A DNA stretch of 64,000 nt. Source: Sepioteuthis lessoniana. Lineage: Eukaryota; Mollusca; Cephalopoda; Myopsida; Loliginidae. The notes under the pieces are model-generated. The model made no database searches, was not told the origin of the DNA, and was given only the letters and a program-made list of their open reading frames with translations. Position numbers and translations under genes: made by a program. Below, in pieces: positions 44,036 to 54,355 of the stretch (positions are counted from its first letter, which is position 1; every line of letters begins with the position of its first letter). Location: assembly GCA_963585895.1 (NCBI GenBank), contig OY757939.1, positions 23,312,436-23,376,435 of the forward strand, read 5' to 3'.

Positions 44036-44235
44036 ATTGGCGACCTTAGTTGAGGGCGACCAGAAAGCTACGTTTTCAATAGCTACTACACCGAGGTGTA
44101 AGGGAGGGCGTTACTCCTTTCCCTAAATTGCTCCACTTTACCCTTGATACGTACCTTATATTGCTGAGTGTTAAGCCAGGAGGTATCAAGGTCTTCTGGA
44201 CCATTGGCGAACACTCTACCCACTAGGCCAATGAG
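44036..44235 (-). mobile_element. SINE-A copy 8
   Basis: Minus-strand copy inserted in the gypsy relic: 3' end AAATTGGCGACC, tRNA-like head near 44200-44232 (CCATTGGCGAACACTCTACC). It lacks the B-box segment present in other copies, an internal deletion of about 45 bp. Confidence 0.75.
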
Positions 44236-44249
44236 CTGGTCAGCTGCTA

Positions 44250-44430
44250 ATGGACTACAAGAGTTGATAAGAAATTTCCAACTCTTACTACTCTTTTTAA
44301 GCATAGAGATGAAGTTCATCACACTTCTAAACACTATATTACAATCACTGGACCACCCACATATGCACCACCACACAGACTGTCTAGAAAAATACAAGAT
44401 AGCAAAAGACGAATTTTAACATGTTACAAT
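44250..44430 (+). pseudogene. Gypsy reverse transcriptase N-terminal relic
   Basis: FPTLTTLFKHRDEVHH and ITGPPTYAPPHRL match the region just before the palm of gypsy RTs. The catalytic palm is missing: the next recognisable sequence is integrase. Confidence 0.7.
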
Positions 44431-44448
44431 AAGCCAGATGGTAGGTTC

Positions 44449-44935
44449 ATGAACTTACACATCGATATTGTGGGACCACTACCAGAAACAAATGGCCATC
44501 ATTACCTACTCACGATCATCGATAGGTTTACAAGATGGCCTGTCGCCATCCCCCAGAGAGATATATCGGTAGAAATTGTCTCTAAAAGTATCTTAGGGGA
44601 GTGGACCGCAGTTTTTGCTTGTTCTTCAATAAAAACGAAATACAGAGGCTCACACTTTCAAATTACGCTTTTTGATGAATTTACAAAGCTATTGGGAGTC
44701 AAACATGTAAAAAGCAACAGTGTATCACCACTGCGCAAATGAATTGATCGAACGGTTTCACAGACAACTTCGACATTCTACCACGAGTTTTATCATCGAT
44801 AAAGAATGTAATAAAAGAGGATTTGTGATGCACAGATTCCGAAATGTTTTTTGGAACATCATTGACATTGCCCAGACAATTTTGCGAGAAAATTATTCAC
44901 TTACTGTCTACCACGACTTTTGTGCAAAATTTTAA
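44449..44935 (+). pseudogene. Gypsy integrase core relic
   Basis: LHIDIVGPLPETNGHHYLL and IDRFTRWPVA give the first catalytic Asp region. KYRGSHF replaces the usual acidic T-D-R-G position. After a frameshift, NELIERFHRQLRHS supplies the Glu region. Dead by frameshift and by the missing second Asp. Confidence 0.82.
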
Positions 44936-45330
44936 ACAAAAAAAAAACAAAAACCGAATGATCTAGTTTTCACACAAGAACACACTAACAAAAGACATTT
45001 ACAGCCCAAAGGATCTTCACAACTGAATACATTTTCGTACGAAACGATTCAATAAAAAAACCCTCAGTGTCCTACTTACTCCGAACCATTCCAAGTTGTT
45101 GGAAGACACCCCAAATATTTTACGCTTACCATAAAAGGCAAACAGGATACCGTCTCCATAGACTAACTAAAACCGGCGTACTTGAATTTACCTATAAAGG
45201 AAAGTACGACGGAACATTCTACAATCACAGCAAATACCAAACTGTGAGAACCATCTTCCACACCGACACATACACCTACAAACATCACTACAAGATCTGG
45301 TAGACATGTACATAGGCCTACTCCTTTTAA

Positions 45331-46145
45331 GACTTATGTTAGATATTGAAAAATATTTTCAATATTTATCGATCTGCGGGGTGTGTGTGTGCGTATGGGA
45401 CACACATTTCTTTAGTTTTAGATATATCAACTCAGAACATGTAAATTGGAATATTCCAGTAAAAAGGATCAAAATCTCATTTGCACAGAATTTTTACTCT
45501 TATATTTCTAAACGAATCAGCGAAGGACACATAGAATATAATATTCTAGAAAAAGCGAATCAAAAACTAACTTGTCGAAAAAATTTGTCACAGAAACAAA
45601 AATAGATTTAAAAATAAATAAGTAATTTCTATGAATCTGATAGGTTAAGACAAGTCACGGGTTGTGTTTTTGTTGACATCCGTGCATTTGAACTTTATTT
45701 GACCTGTAATAAACTTAAAATATTTTATTTTGATCCACTTTTATTTTACTCAAATGTATAAATAGTGAATTTTTTTTGTTCAAAGGTGAGAGAGACTGAC
45801 AGATACCCAGACAGTCACATCACGATAGATTGACGGGTAGCAGAAAGAACTTTGACTGTTATGGTCGTCGCATATTTTCATCCAATGAGGAGGACTTATC
45901 CTATTCAGCTCGGACCATTTTCCTGGGCAACATAAAAATGGTGAAAGCTCACCAAACTATCTCTTCCTTAGATCCTTTTGAGCAGGACGGACGTACTTTC
46001 TGTCCACTCCCTTCATAGCAGCAGAATCACAACACCATAGGGAAAACCGTCTAATTTATGGACCCTTTGAGTCTACCCTCTTAGACCAAGGGTTCCCAGT
46101 TGAACATGAATTAGATGCATGTAATCCGCCACTTACAGGAACACT
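45331..46145. other. Sequence 3' of gypsy relic, unassigned
   Basis: May hold the element's 3' non-coding part. A TATAAATAG at 45759-45767 and AATAAAC at 45710 are the only regulatory-looking words. No LTR pair identified. Confidence 0.35.
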
Positions 46146-46545
46146 TTTATGTCGCCTCTAACTTTTGCTATGTCTATAGTGACACGTAATATCGCTCAGG
46201 TATCCAGCTACTTCATTCCTGCGCAACCTTTTCTGGAGACCTTCATGCCTCTCTCCTACAGCAACCAGGACCACACATTTGTGGGTGACTACATCATTCC
46301 TGTCCTTAAACAGCAAACGCGACTTTTGCTACGTCTACAGCGAAACGTATCCTGCTCAGACAACCAGCCACTTCATTTCTGCTTATCTATCTTGGAGACC
46401 TTTATTCCTCACTCCAAAATCTACAGGACTACCAACTACTGGCAACACACCAAATGCCTGCTTAACCCTTTTATACCTGTTTTCCTTCTCACTACACCAG
46501 CCAACACAAAAAGCTTCCTTTCAACTCAAGTTTTATTAAACTTCT
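46146..46545 (+). repeat. 159-bp imperfect tandem duplication
   Basis: TTTTGCTATGTCTATAG at about 46164 recurs as TTTTGCTACGTCTACAG about 159 bp later. Both are followed by CCAGCYACTTCAT and CTGGAGACC-like words. Two overlapping open frames cross it but no family is recognised. Confidence 0.65.
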
Positions 46546-47350
46546 AAAATTGAAAACCTCATGGCATCCTCGTTCTTCTCCTTTATTTTCCTTCTAATAT
46601 AACGAGGAGGTAACACAACCTCTTACCGTTACAGACGCCAGATGACCTGCTTATATACACTACGGTTAGGAGAGTGGCCGAAAATTCATACATATCAGGA
46701 CATACACATACACTTGTATGTAAGTACAAGCCTATCTTCTCTTTTTAATTCGGCCATACCTATGCATATACACACATTCAAATTGACTGAGAATATTCAT
46801 GTTTTACACACACACACATCTTTTGTATAATCATTGCCATTGTCGAGTTGATAAAATATAAAGTTGTTTTTCTTTAAGGTTCTTGTTTTTTGTCAAATTT
46901 CTTGTGTCTTCATTGCTCATGTAAATTTGTGGTGTATTATTGTGGAACTAATACCAGAAGTTTATTATTTATTATTTAACCATAGGCAGAGACATGCGCG
47001 TAATGACCAGGAAAAAAAGCTTTGTGCGCACCAGTCAATTGTACGCCCACCATATACCATGGTCGGATTGAAATCTCATAGTTTTTGTCTCAAGTGTCTC
47101 CTGTTTCCCTCTACCCAGTCCAAACAAATCCCACAATGCACTGTTCCTGGGAGACATCTCCCTTTTTATCCCTCAAGGGGGAATAACTTTGGTATTTTCT
47201 TTTGTTTGGTCTGGTAAATAAAAGGTAGCCAAAGAGAGGTAAGTGAACTTTGTTTAAGTTTTATCCTGCTCTGCCAGATGGTATTAAGCAGGTTCTTTTG
47301 ATGTTTTAAAAATGTGTATCTAAAAAAAAAATTTTCCCTTTAATATATAT
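46546..47350. other. Intronic sequence, nothing recognised
   Basis: No domain or repeat family recognised. AGAGAGGTAAGTGAA at 47232 is donor-like on the plus strand but has no supporting exon. Confidence 0.35.
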
Positions 47351-47363
47351 ATATAGTGGTGGA

Positions 47364-48575
47364 TTGTTGGTTGGGTTTTATGGCATATCAACCTTTGTAG
47401 GTTATTTAACGCCAAATCCATTTTTATGTAAATAATCAGTTCTATTTAAAACTGTTCAGTTTAGCATGATTACACAGTTTAATCATCAAAAACATTTCTA
47501 TTTCAAATTATTCAAACAGTTATGTATAATGATTCAGTTTAGTGTAAAAACAGTTCAATTTCAAACAATTCAGTTTAGCATAAGCCCGCAGTTTAAATGC
47601 AAGTACAGTTTAATTGTGAAAAACGTATCTATTTCAAGCTATGCAGTTTAGTCAAGCAGTTCTTATTCAGCTTAGTATAAGTACAGATTTTGTTTACACA
47701 CAGTTGAATGTCAAAACAGTTCTATGTTAAACAATTCAGTTTAGTGTAAGTACAGTTTCAATGTCAAAAAACATTTCTATTTTAAATAATTCAGGTTGGT
47801 TTGTTGGGTTTTATGGCATATCAACCTTTGTAGGTTATTTAATGCCAAATCCATTTTTATGTAAATAATCAGTTCTATTTAAAGCAATCCAGTTTAGCAT
47901 GGGTACACAGTTTAATTGTCAAAAACATTTCTATTTCAAACTATTCAGTTTATTCAAACAGTTATATATAACAATTCAGTTTAGTATAAGTACAGTTTCA
48001 ATGTCAAAAACAGTTCAATTTCAAACAATTCAGTTTAGCATAAGCACGCAGTTTAAATGTAAGTACAGTTTAATTGTGAAAATTATTTTTCTAGCTATTC
48101 AGTTTAGTCAAGTTAATTCAGTTTAGTATAAGTACAGATTTTGTTTACACACAGTTAAATGTCAAAACAGTTCTATGTTAAACAATTCAGTTTAGTGTAA
48201 GTACAGTTTCAATGTCAAAAAACAGATTTATTTCAAATAATTCAGTTTAGCATAAGCACGTAGTTTAAATGTAAGTACTGTTTCAGTTTAGTATAAGCAC
48301 ACAGTATAAATGTAAGTACAGTTTAACATTTCTATTTTGGTTTAGTTCTATTTAACCCATAGATAGAGACCTATCAGGTGCTACCACTCCATGCCAGAGT
48401 CAACCAGGGAGCGGTGGCAATAAAGGGGTATTCCACACTCCCCAAAGCTCAAGCATTACTGGAACCTCACCATCAGATTGTTTAGTGTCATATCCAGGAT
48501 ACTCGTTGGGAGTTGGGGTCTTACCCCTCTGCAGAGGTGCAGTCGGTGTATTCTACAGCCCCAACCGACTGGGCA
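47364..48575 (+). mobile_element. Element C full copy, 1,212 bp, with target duplication
   Basis: Longest complete copy: head at 47364, type-1 VNTR, a second head at about 47797, more VNTR, tail from CCCATAGATAGAGACC (48357) to CAGCCCCAACCGACTGGGC. Flanked by the perfect 13-bp direct repeat ATATAGTGGTGGA (47351-47363; 48576-48588), which fixes both element ends. Confidence 0.92.
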
Positions 48576-48687
48576 ATATAGTGGTGGAGGGGTTGGGTAA
48601 ATACATACTCATATAGATATACACATTGCATTTTGTAGATGTTACATGCTCAGCCTAAAAATCAGGAAGCTACATTTTGGTTCTAGT

Positions 48688-48965
48688 GGAGGTGTCCATG
48701 GAGTAACGATTATCATCATAGGAATTGGACACGGTGATATGAGTTCAAATTCTGGATGAGGCTGATTACATTTCTCAAAGCACTAATACCCTTGGGAAAG
48801 GTAAGAATTCAATTATTCTCCCTCCATGTATGGGTAAATAGTAGGCCAGACATGGTTCTTCAGCCTGGGTTATGCAATCCGTTTAGTAGAAGGAAAACTG
48901 AATTCAAACCTGTTAAAATCTGCTAAATAAATTGACCTTGTGCGAAGGGGTTGGTAAATGAGCTG
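48688..48965 (+). mobile_element. SINE-D copy
   Basis: GGAGGTGTCCATGGAGTAAC tRNA-like start, GAGTTCAAATTCTGGATG B box, 3' GGGGTTGGTAAATGAG. Diverged but near full length. Confidence 0.75.
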
Positions 48966-49174
48966 GGAAATGAGACTTTGAGCCTTGCACAGATACTACA
49001 CTGATCCTCACTCAATCAATTCATATGTAAAAAAAAAAAAAACATCAAAATATCAGGAAATATGCTCATACTTTAATATCAAATTTAAATTTTTCAAGGA
49101 GATGACTTTAATCTGCCATCAACAATAATATTTTTTCGTGGAAATGGTAAAGAAAATAGCATAAAATATCTTAC

Positions 49175-49374
49175 CGTGCTGTATCCAACAAAGTGCTCAT
49201 TTTGAGTAAGAATATTAAATGTCACAATTGGTCCTTGTGTGAGAGGGTTATCAAAATTTGTGAGGCAATAAATCTTTGCGACACGCTTGCCGTTTGCGTG
49301 GGTCAAATTTGAAAGTTGGTGATGAAATTGTTGCGCCAATTTGAATGCTCGTTCTGAAATATTTGAAATGCCAC
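49175..49374 (-). CDS. MOCOS: MOCOS exon upstream of active-site exon
   Basis: Internal coding exon of molybdenum cofactor sulfurase, from the late NifS-like (aminotransferase class V) domain. Its 200 bp enter with two bases of a split codon and end on a full codon. The frame reads GISNISERAFKLAQQFHHQL, then KRVAKIYCLTNFDNPLTQ, then GPIVTFNIL and GYST. This parallels the GG(M/I)xNI...LAQ...GPI(I/V)xFN(V/I)L...GYS block of animal MOCOS, directly before the NIHLR-GCFCN block at 16017-16133. Acceptor TTTTCAG ends at 49375 after TTTTCTTAATT; donor is GTAAGATATT. An earlier exon supplying the first base of the split codon must lie beyond 64000 or was missed. Confidence 0.92.
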
Positions 49375-49450
49375 CTGAAAATTAAGAAAAGAAAAGGTTA
49401 ATAATATCTTTTAATTCAATTGTTGATGAATTTTCAATAAAGGAGCAAAG

Positions 49451-49620
49451 CTATTTAAGAATAAAGACACAGAACTATTCAAAATTAAAGGCACAGAACT
49501 ATTCAAAATTAAAGGCACAGGGCTATTCAAAATTAAAGGCACAGGGCTATTCAAAATTAAAGGCACAGGGCTATTTAAAAATAGACACAATCCTATTCAG
49601 AATTAAAGACACATGACTAA
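49451..49620. repeat. 24-bp minisatellite near MOCOS acceptor
   Basis: About seven copies of a 24-bp unit, plus-strand AATTAAAGGCACAGGGCTAT-like, with variants GACACAGAACTAT at the edges. It lies 77-246 bp upstream of the exon in gene sense, overlapping where a branch point might be expected only at its near edge. Confidence 0.85.
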
Positions 49621-50009
49621 GAATAAATGTTTTTTTGTTACTCCTGAACGTCGGAACATTAAGTCTGATGGCACCTTCCTTTCAAATTGTTTGTGCCCCG
49701 CATAACATTGACTAAAAAATACCTGTGTAGACAAAAAGTTTCTAACTTTATAATTTTCATTTTAATACATTAAACATTTCGTCAGTTGTAAGAAAAAAAA
49801 ATTGTTAAGTGATCTGGTAAAAAACTAATTCATATTAATGCAAAACAAAACATAACCTCGTGAAGACCCCCCCCCCCCAAAAAAAACAACCCCAATATGA
49901 CTGATGACAATATTCATGTACCTAGTTGAGAACAGGATGCATAATATCTAAATGAATTTAAGAGACAATCAAAATCCATCAGTTCTTCATTTTCAAACCA
50001 ATGCTTATC

Positions 50010-50290
50010 ATTGACAGTAGGATATGGACACGGCGACACGAGTTCAAATCCTGGACCTGACTGATTGCATTTCACATAGCACTAATACCCTTGGGAAAGC
50101 TATGAATCCAATTATTCTCCCTCCAGCTATGGGTAAATAGTAGGGCAGACTAGGTTCTTCAGCCTTGGTGAGGTAATTAGTCTAGGAGAAGGAAAACTCT
50201 GAATTCAAACCTGTTTAACTTCACTTAAAAATTGACCTTGTGTCATATCCTGCCCGAGTGGTGGGGTTGGTAAATATGATCATTGAGAGT
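50010..50290 (+). mobile_element. SINE-D copy, 5'-truncated
   Basis: Starts after the A box. Keeps CGAGTTCAAATCCTGGACC, AATCCAATTATTCTCCCTCC and TTGACCTTGTGTCATATCC. Very close to the 56781 copy. Confidence 0.8.
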
Positions 50291-51250
50291 AGGCCACACA
50301 ATGACTAAATTGATTAACAAGCCAACCAGAATCCACCTGTTTTTATCATTATTTAAAGAGTAGTAAAAAAAAAATCTGATAAAAAAATTATTTACTTTAA
50401 TATAAAACTAAAAACATAAACTATGATTGCTGATAATATACATAAACATAATTAAAAGCAGTGACAGATGTATATATTTGAAAATTACGTTAAATTTTTC
50501 TTGAATATTTAAAAATAACCAAGATTTATATTGACTTTTTCATTGTTTCAAGTGAGATATCACATCATAATCTTGTTTCCTTTCAGACGTTTGTCGTCTT
50601 CTTGCCATTCTTTTTGCAACTCCTCGCTATTTGATCATGCTGTGATGAATGGTAACTAAGATAATGTCTGTTTGTGTACAGATAACTTTATTCATTTTAT
50701 GAAGTCTTTTCACTTTTCTATCTGTCGGAAATAAGTGGTTCATCTCAGTGATTCTTTACAAACAATTTCTTAGCAGAAATCTATCCTCTAATTTTTCTAG
50801 AACATCTCGATCAACAGAAATTATCCAGTCACAACCAAGTTCAAAAATGATTTTTGCTGTCATTACTGGTCAATTAAACATTAAAGGTTTCCACTTGGAA
50901 CAAACGTTTAAACCTTTTTAAATTTCCAATTTTTCGTCTTAAATAATCGATACAGGTAATCCATTACTTAATACTATGTTATTTTTTATTCAACCTTGAA
51001 TAAATTCGACTTGATTAATTCAGTTCTCTCCAAAATTATCAAAAGTCAACTTTTAGCCCTATTTTCTGAAAAAGACACACCAAAACGTATAAAGGGAAAT
51101 AACTCTAATATCAAAGATAGAGAGTTATTTTCCTTGGACAAAACTATTGCTTGCATAATTTTTTTTCTTTTATTGGTAAATTCTCCATATTTTAAAATTT
51201 ATTAAAACCATTCTGAAATATTTTCTTGAATGGAATTACTATGACCAGAA
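50291..51250. other. AT-rich intronic sequence, nothing recognised
   Basis: No coding domain or repeat family recognised. Confidence 0.4.
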
Positions 51251-51282
51251 AATCCATCTAACACTTGCGCGCGACATACGGA

Positions 51283-51673
51283 ACCACTGGTCAGCTGTTT
51301 CGACCTTATTAGGTTTCATCAGTAGTGCATACTGTGATCTCCTCTACAGGAGATTAAATCAGCAACCACAGAGCTACTGGTTCACATCATGCACAAGTGA
51401 TGCCAAATTAACAAGTCATAGTAAATTTACCTGATGCGTCTTGTAAGTTACATCTGTATTCTCAAAGAGGAGTCAGTCACCTCCAGGGCCACATCTTCTC
51501 AAGAGGATTGGAGATACGCATTTCACATAATCATAACCTCATGGGCAAGGAAATAGATATAGATTTTCTTTTTTAAGTAGAGGAATTATATTATAAATTG
51601 AATTACTAGTGAGGGAGATCATGGTATACACTGCTGATGAGACTTAATAAGGCCGAAACAGCTATCGAGTAGA
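51283..51673. repeat. Inverted repeat with GAAAC-type motif
   Basis: CAGCTGTTTCGACCTTATTA near 51293 and its inverse AATAAGGCCGAAACAGCT near 51648 belong to arms of about 60 bp. The outer words are GTAGTGCATACTGTGATCTC and GAGATCATGGTATACACTGC. The roughly 260-bp spacer is unassigned. Confidence 0.7.
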
Positions 51674-51682
51674 TCTGTAAGT

Positions 51683-52178
51683 TGTGTGCAGTTTTTGTTT
51701 GGGTTTTATCAACCTTTGTAGGTTATTTAATGCCAAATCCATTTTTATACATATCAACAGCTTTATTTCATACAATTCAGTTTAGCGTAAGTACACAATT
51801 TATTTGTAAAAAACATTTTTATTTCAAACTATTCAGTTTAGTCAAATAGTTTAAATTAAAAAAATTTGGTTTAGTATAAATATAGGTTTTGCTTACACAC
51901 AGTTAAATGTCAAAACAATTCTATTTCAAGCAATTCAGTTTAGCAGAAGTACAAAGTTTAGTTCTATTTGACCCATTGATAGGACCACTCTGAGCCAGAG
52001 TGAACCTGAGAAGTATGGCAATGAAGGGGTACTCCACATTCCCCAAAGCTCCAGCATTATTGGAACCTCATCATCAGATTGTTTAGTGTCATATCCCGGA
52101 CACACATTGGAGCAGGGGGTCTTACCTCTCTGCAGAGAGACAGAGTATTCTACACACCCAGCTGACTGGTCATGGTAA
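51683..52178 (+). mobile_element. Element C copy
   Basis: Head with a small deletion (TTTGGGTTTTATCAACCTTT), type-1 VNTR, tail from CCCATTGATAGGACC (missing the first hairpin arm) to CCCAGCTGACTGG. Confidence 0.75.
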
Positions 52179-52329
52179 TTCAATTTATAATATAATTCTT
52201 AAAAAAGAAAATGTATTTACTTGAAAATAATCAAGCTTCTTATTTAATTTTTTGTTCTATTGAATTTGTTTTTTGTTTTTTTTAACACTAAGACCCACAA
52301 AGAATTTTGGGGTTAAATTTGTGGTATAT

Positions 52330-52625
52330 TTACCCAACTCCTTCACCATAGGCAAGATGTGATACAGGACCAATTGTTAAGTGGATTACAGATGGGTTTG
52401 AATATGAAGTTTTCTATCTCTCAGATTGGTAGCTAGAGAACCCAGTTTGCCCTTCAATTTATTCCCACCTGGTGTGAGGTGTGTGTGTGTGGGGGGGATA
52501 GATTAATTCATGCCATTCCAAAGAACATTAAATGAAACACAAACTGATTTGTCCGAGATTTCAACTTGAGTTGCTGGTTTCATTTCCAATAATGATAACT
52601 GTTGCACTAAGCAAGCCTCCACAAA
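52330..52625 (-). mobile_element. SINE-D copy
   Basis: Minus-strand: CAAGATGTGATACAGGACCA (3' domain) to a reversed tRNA-like head near 52590-52620. Contains a (GT)n(G)n insertion at 52479-52497. Confidence 0.65.
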
Positions 52626-52741
52626 ATGTTTGGTTAGGTTTGTTTAATGTAATAGCAACTTTTGTGGGTTATTGTAGAATAGCAGTGATACTATTTAACC
52701 TATAGCTGACAGGGATAAAAGGTTCATACCTTTCCCTAGGT
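52625..52741 (+). repeat. Element C' fragment
   Basis: Head-like TTTAATGTAATAGCAAC followed by GATACTATTTAACCTATAGC, like the C' units at 1735-2012. Confidence 0.5.
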
Positions 52742-53200
52742 TATTAGTTTGGTTTAGTTTTATGGCATATCAACCATTGTGTGTTATTTAATGACATATA
52801 TCTTAGATATATATGATTCGCAAACATTAGTCAACAAAGTTAGATTTTTCCAAGTATTTTTTAGGTATAGATAACAATCAAATGTCAGTCCTTTGTTTAC
52901 ACACAGTTCTATTTCAAACAATTCAATTTAGCATCAGTCAACAAAGTTAAAGTAGTTCCAAATATTGCAATGTATCACAAACAATTCAATTAAACATCAG
53001 TAATTCGTTTACACAAAATTAAATGATAAAATATTTAAATTTCTTACAATTCAATTAAGCATAAGTCATTTGTTTGCACACAGTTTAAATGTCAAATCAG
53101 ATTGTTTAGTGTCATATCAAGGACACTCGTTTGGGTGGTCTTTACCCCTCTGCAGAGATGCAGTCTGTGTATTTTGTAGCCCCAGCCAACTTGGCTGCCC
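52742..53200 (+). mobile_element. Element C copy with deleted tail
   Basis: Head (TTATGGCATATCAACCATTG), type-2 VNTR. The tail enters only at ATCAGATTGTTTAGTGTCAT (53097) and ends GCCCCAGCCAACTTGGC. Confidence 0.65.
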
Positions 53201-53305
53201 AGGGTATTAGTCTGAAAGTGAACCCAATAGCATGATTTGATTTCATACTCACTCAAAAGGAAGTCACAGTATGTTAGCCACAACACAATGGGGAGGCATG
53301 ATAAA
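53200..53305 (-). mobile_element. SINE-E copy
   Basis: Reverse-oriented: GGTATTAGTCTGAAAGTGAA body word, then a tRNA-like head reversed at about 53240-53300. Confidence 0.5.
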
Positions 53306-53529
53306 AAAGCACCAAGAATGAAGCTTTAAAATTCTAAAATTTGAAATCTAATATTTTAATGCAGATGTCTGCTTAGCAGAGCAACTTATATAACAAAATG
53401 ATGAGATTCAGATGAATGAGAGCAAATTCTTAATACTTTCTGATGTGCAGTTTTTGGCATAACATAGGATTACACAAATTCACTCCCCCATAATGAGTGA
53501 ATTAAACTGTGCAATTTTTTTCTAGTTTC

Positions 53530-53960
53530 CCAAACTAAAAATTCATCTCAAGGGTAAGATTTGCAGATGTGGAGGTCATTAAAAAGAAATATAACTGTGC
53601 CATTTCACACCATATTAATCCCTCTGGCAAAAATTCAGCTATCAAATAAAAACTGTTCTGCATCTTATCAGTAAGTAGCTTATTTATTGCTAAATAAAAA
53701 AAATCCAAAGTGAACATCCTCTAAGTAGGCAAATTTGCCAGGTGAAATAGAAAAATATATTACTAATTATTTCTACAGTAAAAAAATTATTGAAATTTAT
53801 TTTTACAATAAAAATCCATTGGAAATAGAATAAAAACAAAGTGAGCATCCACTCGGGGGTAAATTCCATAATTTTTACCAGGGGTAGAACATTGGTTTCA
53901 AAGGTGTTTTGACTGATGGAATACACCCTGGAAAAAGTATTGAATCCCAAGAGGAGACAG
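53530..53960 (-). repeat. Unclassified interspersed repeat
   Basis: The minus strand shares TGGTAAAAATTATGGAATTT-like, GCTATTAATA/TTTATTGC-like and GATAAGA(T/C) words with 37840-37990. Internally, CCAAAGTGAACATCCTCTAA and CAAAGTGAGCATCCACTCGG repeat about 130 bp apart. Confidence 0.4.
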
Positions 53961-54208
53961 GTCGACTATCACTAATCTGGCTCTAATTTTGACTTGTGTA
54001 TTTTTAAATTTTCAGGGTCATCGACAAACCTGCTGCTACTGTTAAGTGATATTTCTTGCTGTATAAACATCAGTGTTGCTGAATCTATGAGTTAATCTGA
54101 AATCTAAAAATTCTCTGAATCCTTTAAGATTTTTAAATTTAACATGTATGCTTTTTTTTTCTGCATTCTACTGATATGATGGTTTGAAACATCCCACTGT
54201 AGCAATCA

Positions 54209-54340
54209 ATTTAAGGCGCCTCTGGTGGTGTAATGGTTAGCAAGCTCGACTAGCAAACCTACACGAGTGAGTTCGAGTCTCATTGGGTGCCCCTTTCATA
54301 TGGCCTTGTGCCACATCTAAGCAAAATGCTTAGTAAATTT
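54209..54340 (+). mobile_element. SINE-G, 132 bp, with perfect 15-bp target duplication
   Basis: Flanked by CCACTGTAGCAATCA at 54194-54208 and 54341-54355. The body opens with a tRNA-like fold: GGCGCCT acceptor arm pairs with (G)GGTGCC, A box TGGTGTAATGGTTAGCA, T-arm GTGAGTTCGAGTCTCAT. The anticodon arm is not standard (CTCG/CGAG with a large loop), so it is a SINE head and not a tRNA gene. A short tail follows with a TAAGCAAAATGCTTAG hairpin. The intact duplication suggests a fairly young insertion. Confidence 0.88.
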
Positions 54341-54355
54341 CCACTGTAGCAATCA

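Larger units (their letters stand above)
43530..45330 (+). mobile_element. Ty3/gypsy LTR retrotransposon relic
   Basis: Broken pol gene in the order protease (43660-44032), start of reverse transcriptase (44250-44430), integrase core (44449-44935) and integrase C-terminus (45060-45320). Most of RT and all of RNase H are missing. A SINE-A sits between protease and RT. Several frameshifts and stops separate the pieces. No gag or LTR pair was recognised. It is an old, inactive copy. Confidence 0.85.
16134..49174 (-). other. MOCOS intron, 33,041 bp
   Basis: Bounded by donor GTAAGATATT next to 49175 and an acceptor of about 20 pyrimidines plus AG next to 16133. It is filled with transposon relics listed separately. 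I saw no additional phase-compatible MOCOS exon inside, and the protein alignment across the junction has no gap. Confidence 0.85.

Noticed and set aside
43530..45330. Intact retroviral or gypsy pol gene
   Set aside because: Frameshifts, stops, a SINE insertion and loss of most of RT and RNase H show it is a relic. No envelope gene was seen.
54209..54290. Possible functional tRNA gene
   Set aside because: Acceptor and T arms pair, but there is no standard anticodon arm, and flanking target duplications mark it as a SINE. The same reasoning applies to SINE-A, -D, -E, -F and -H heads.
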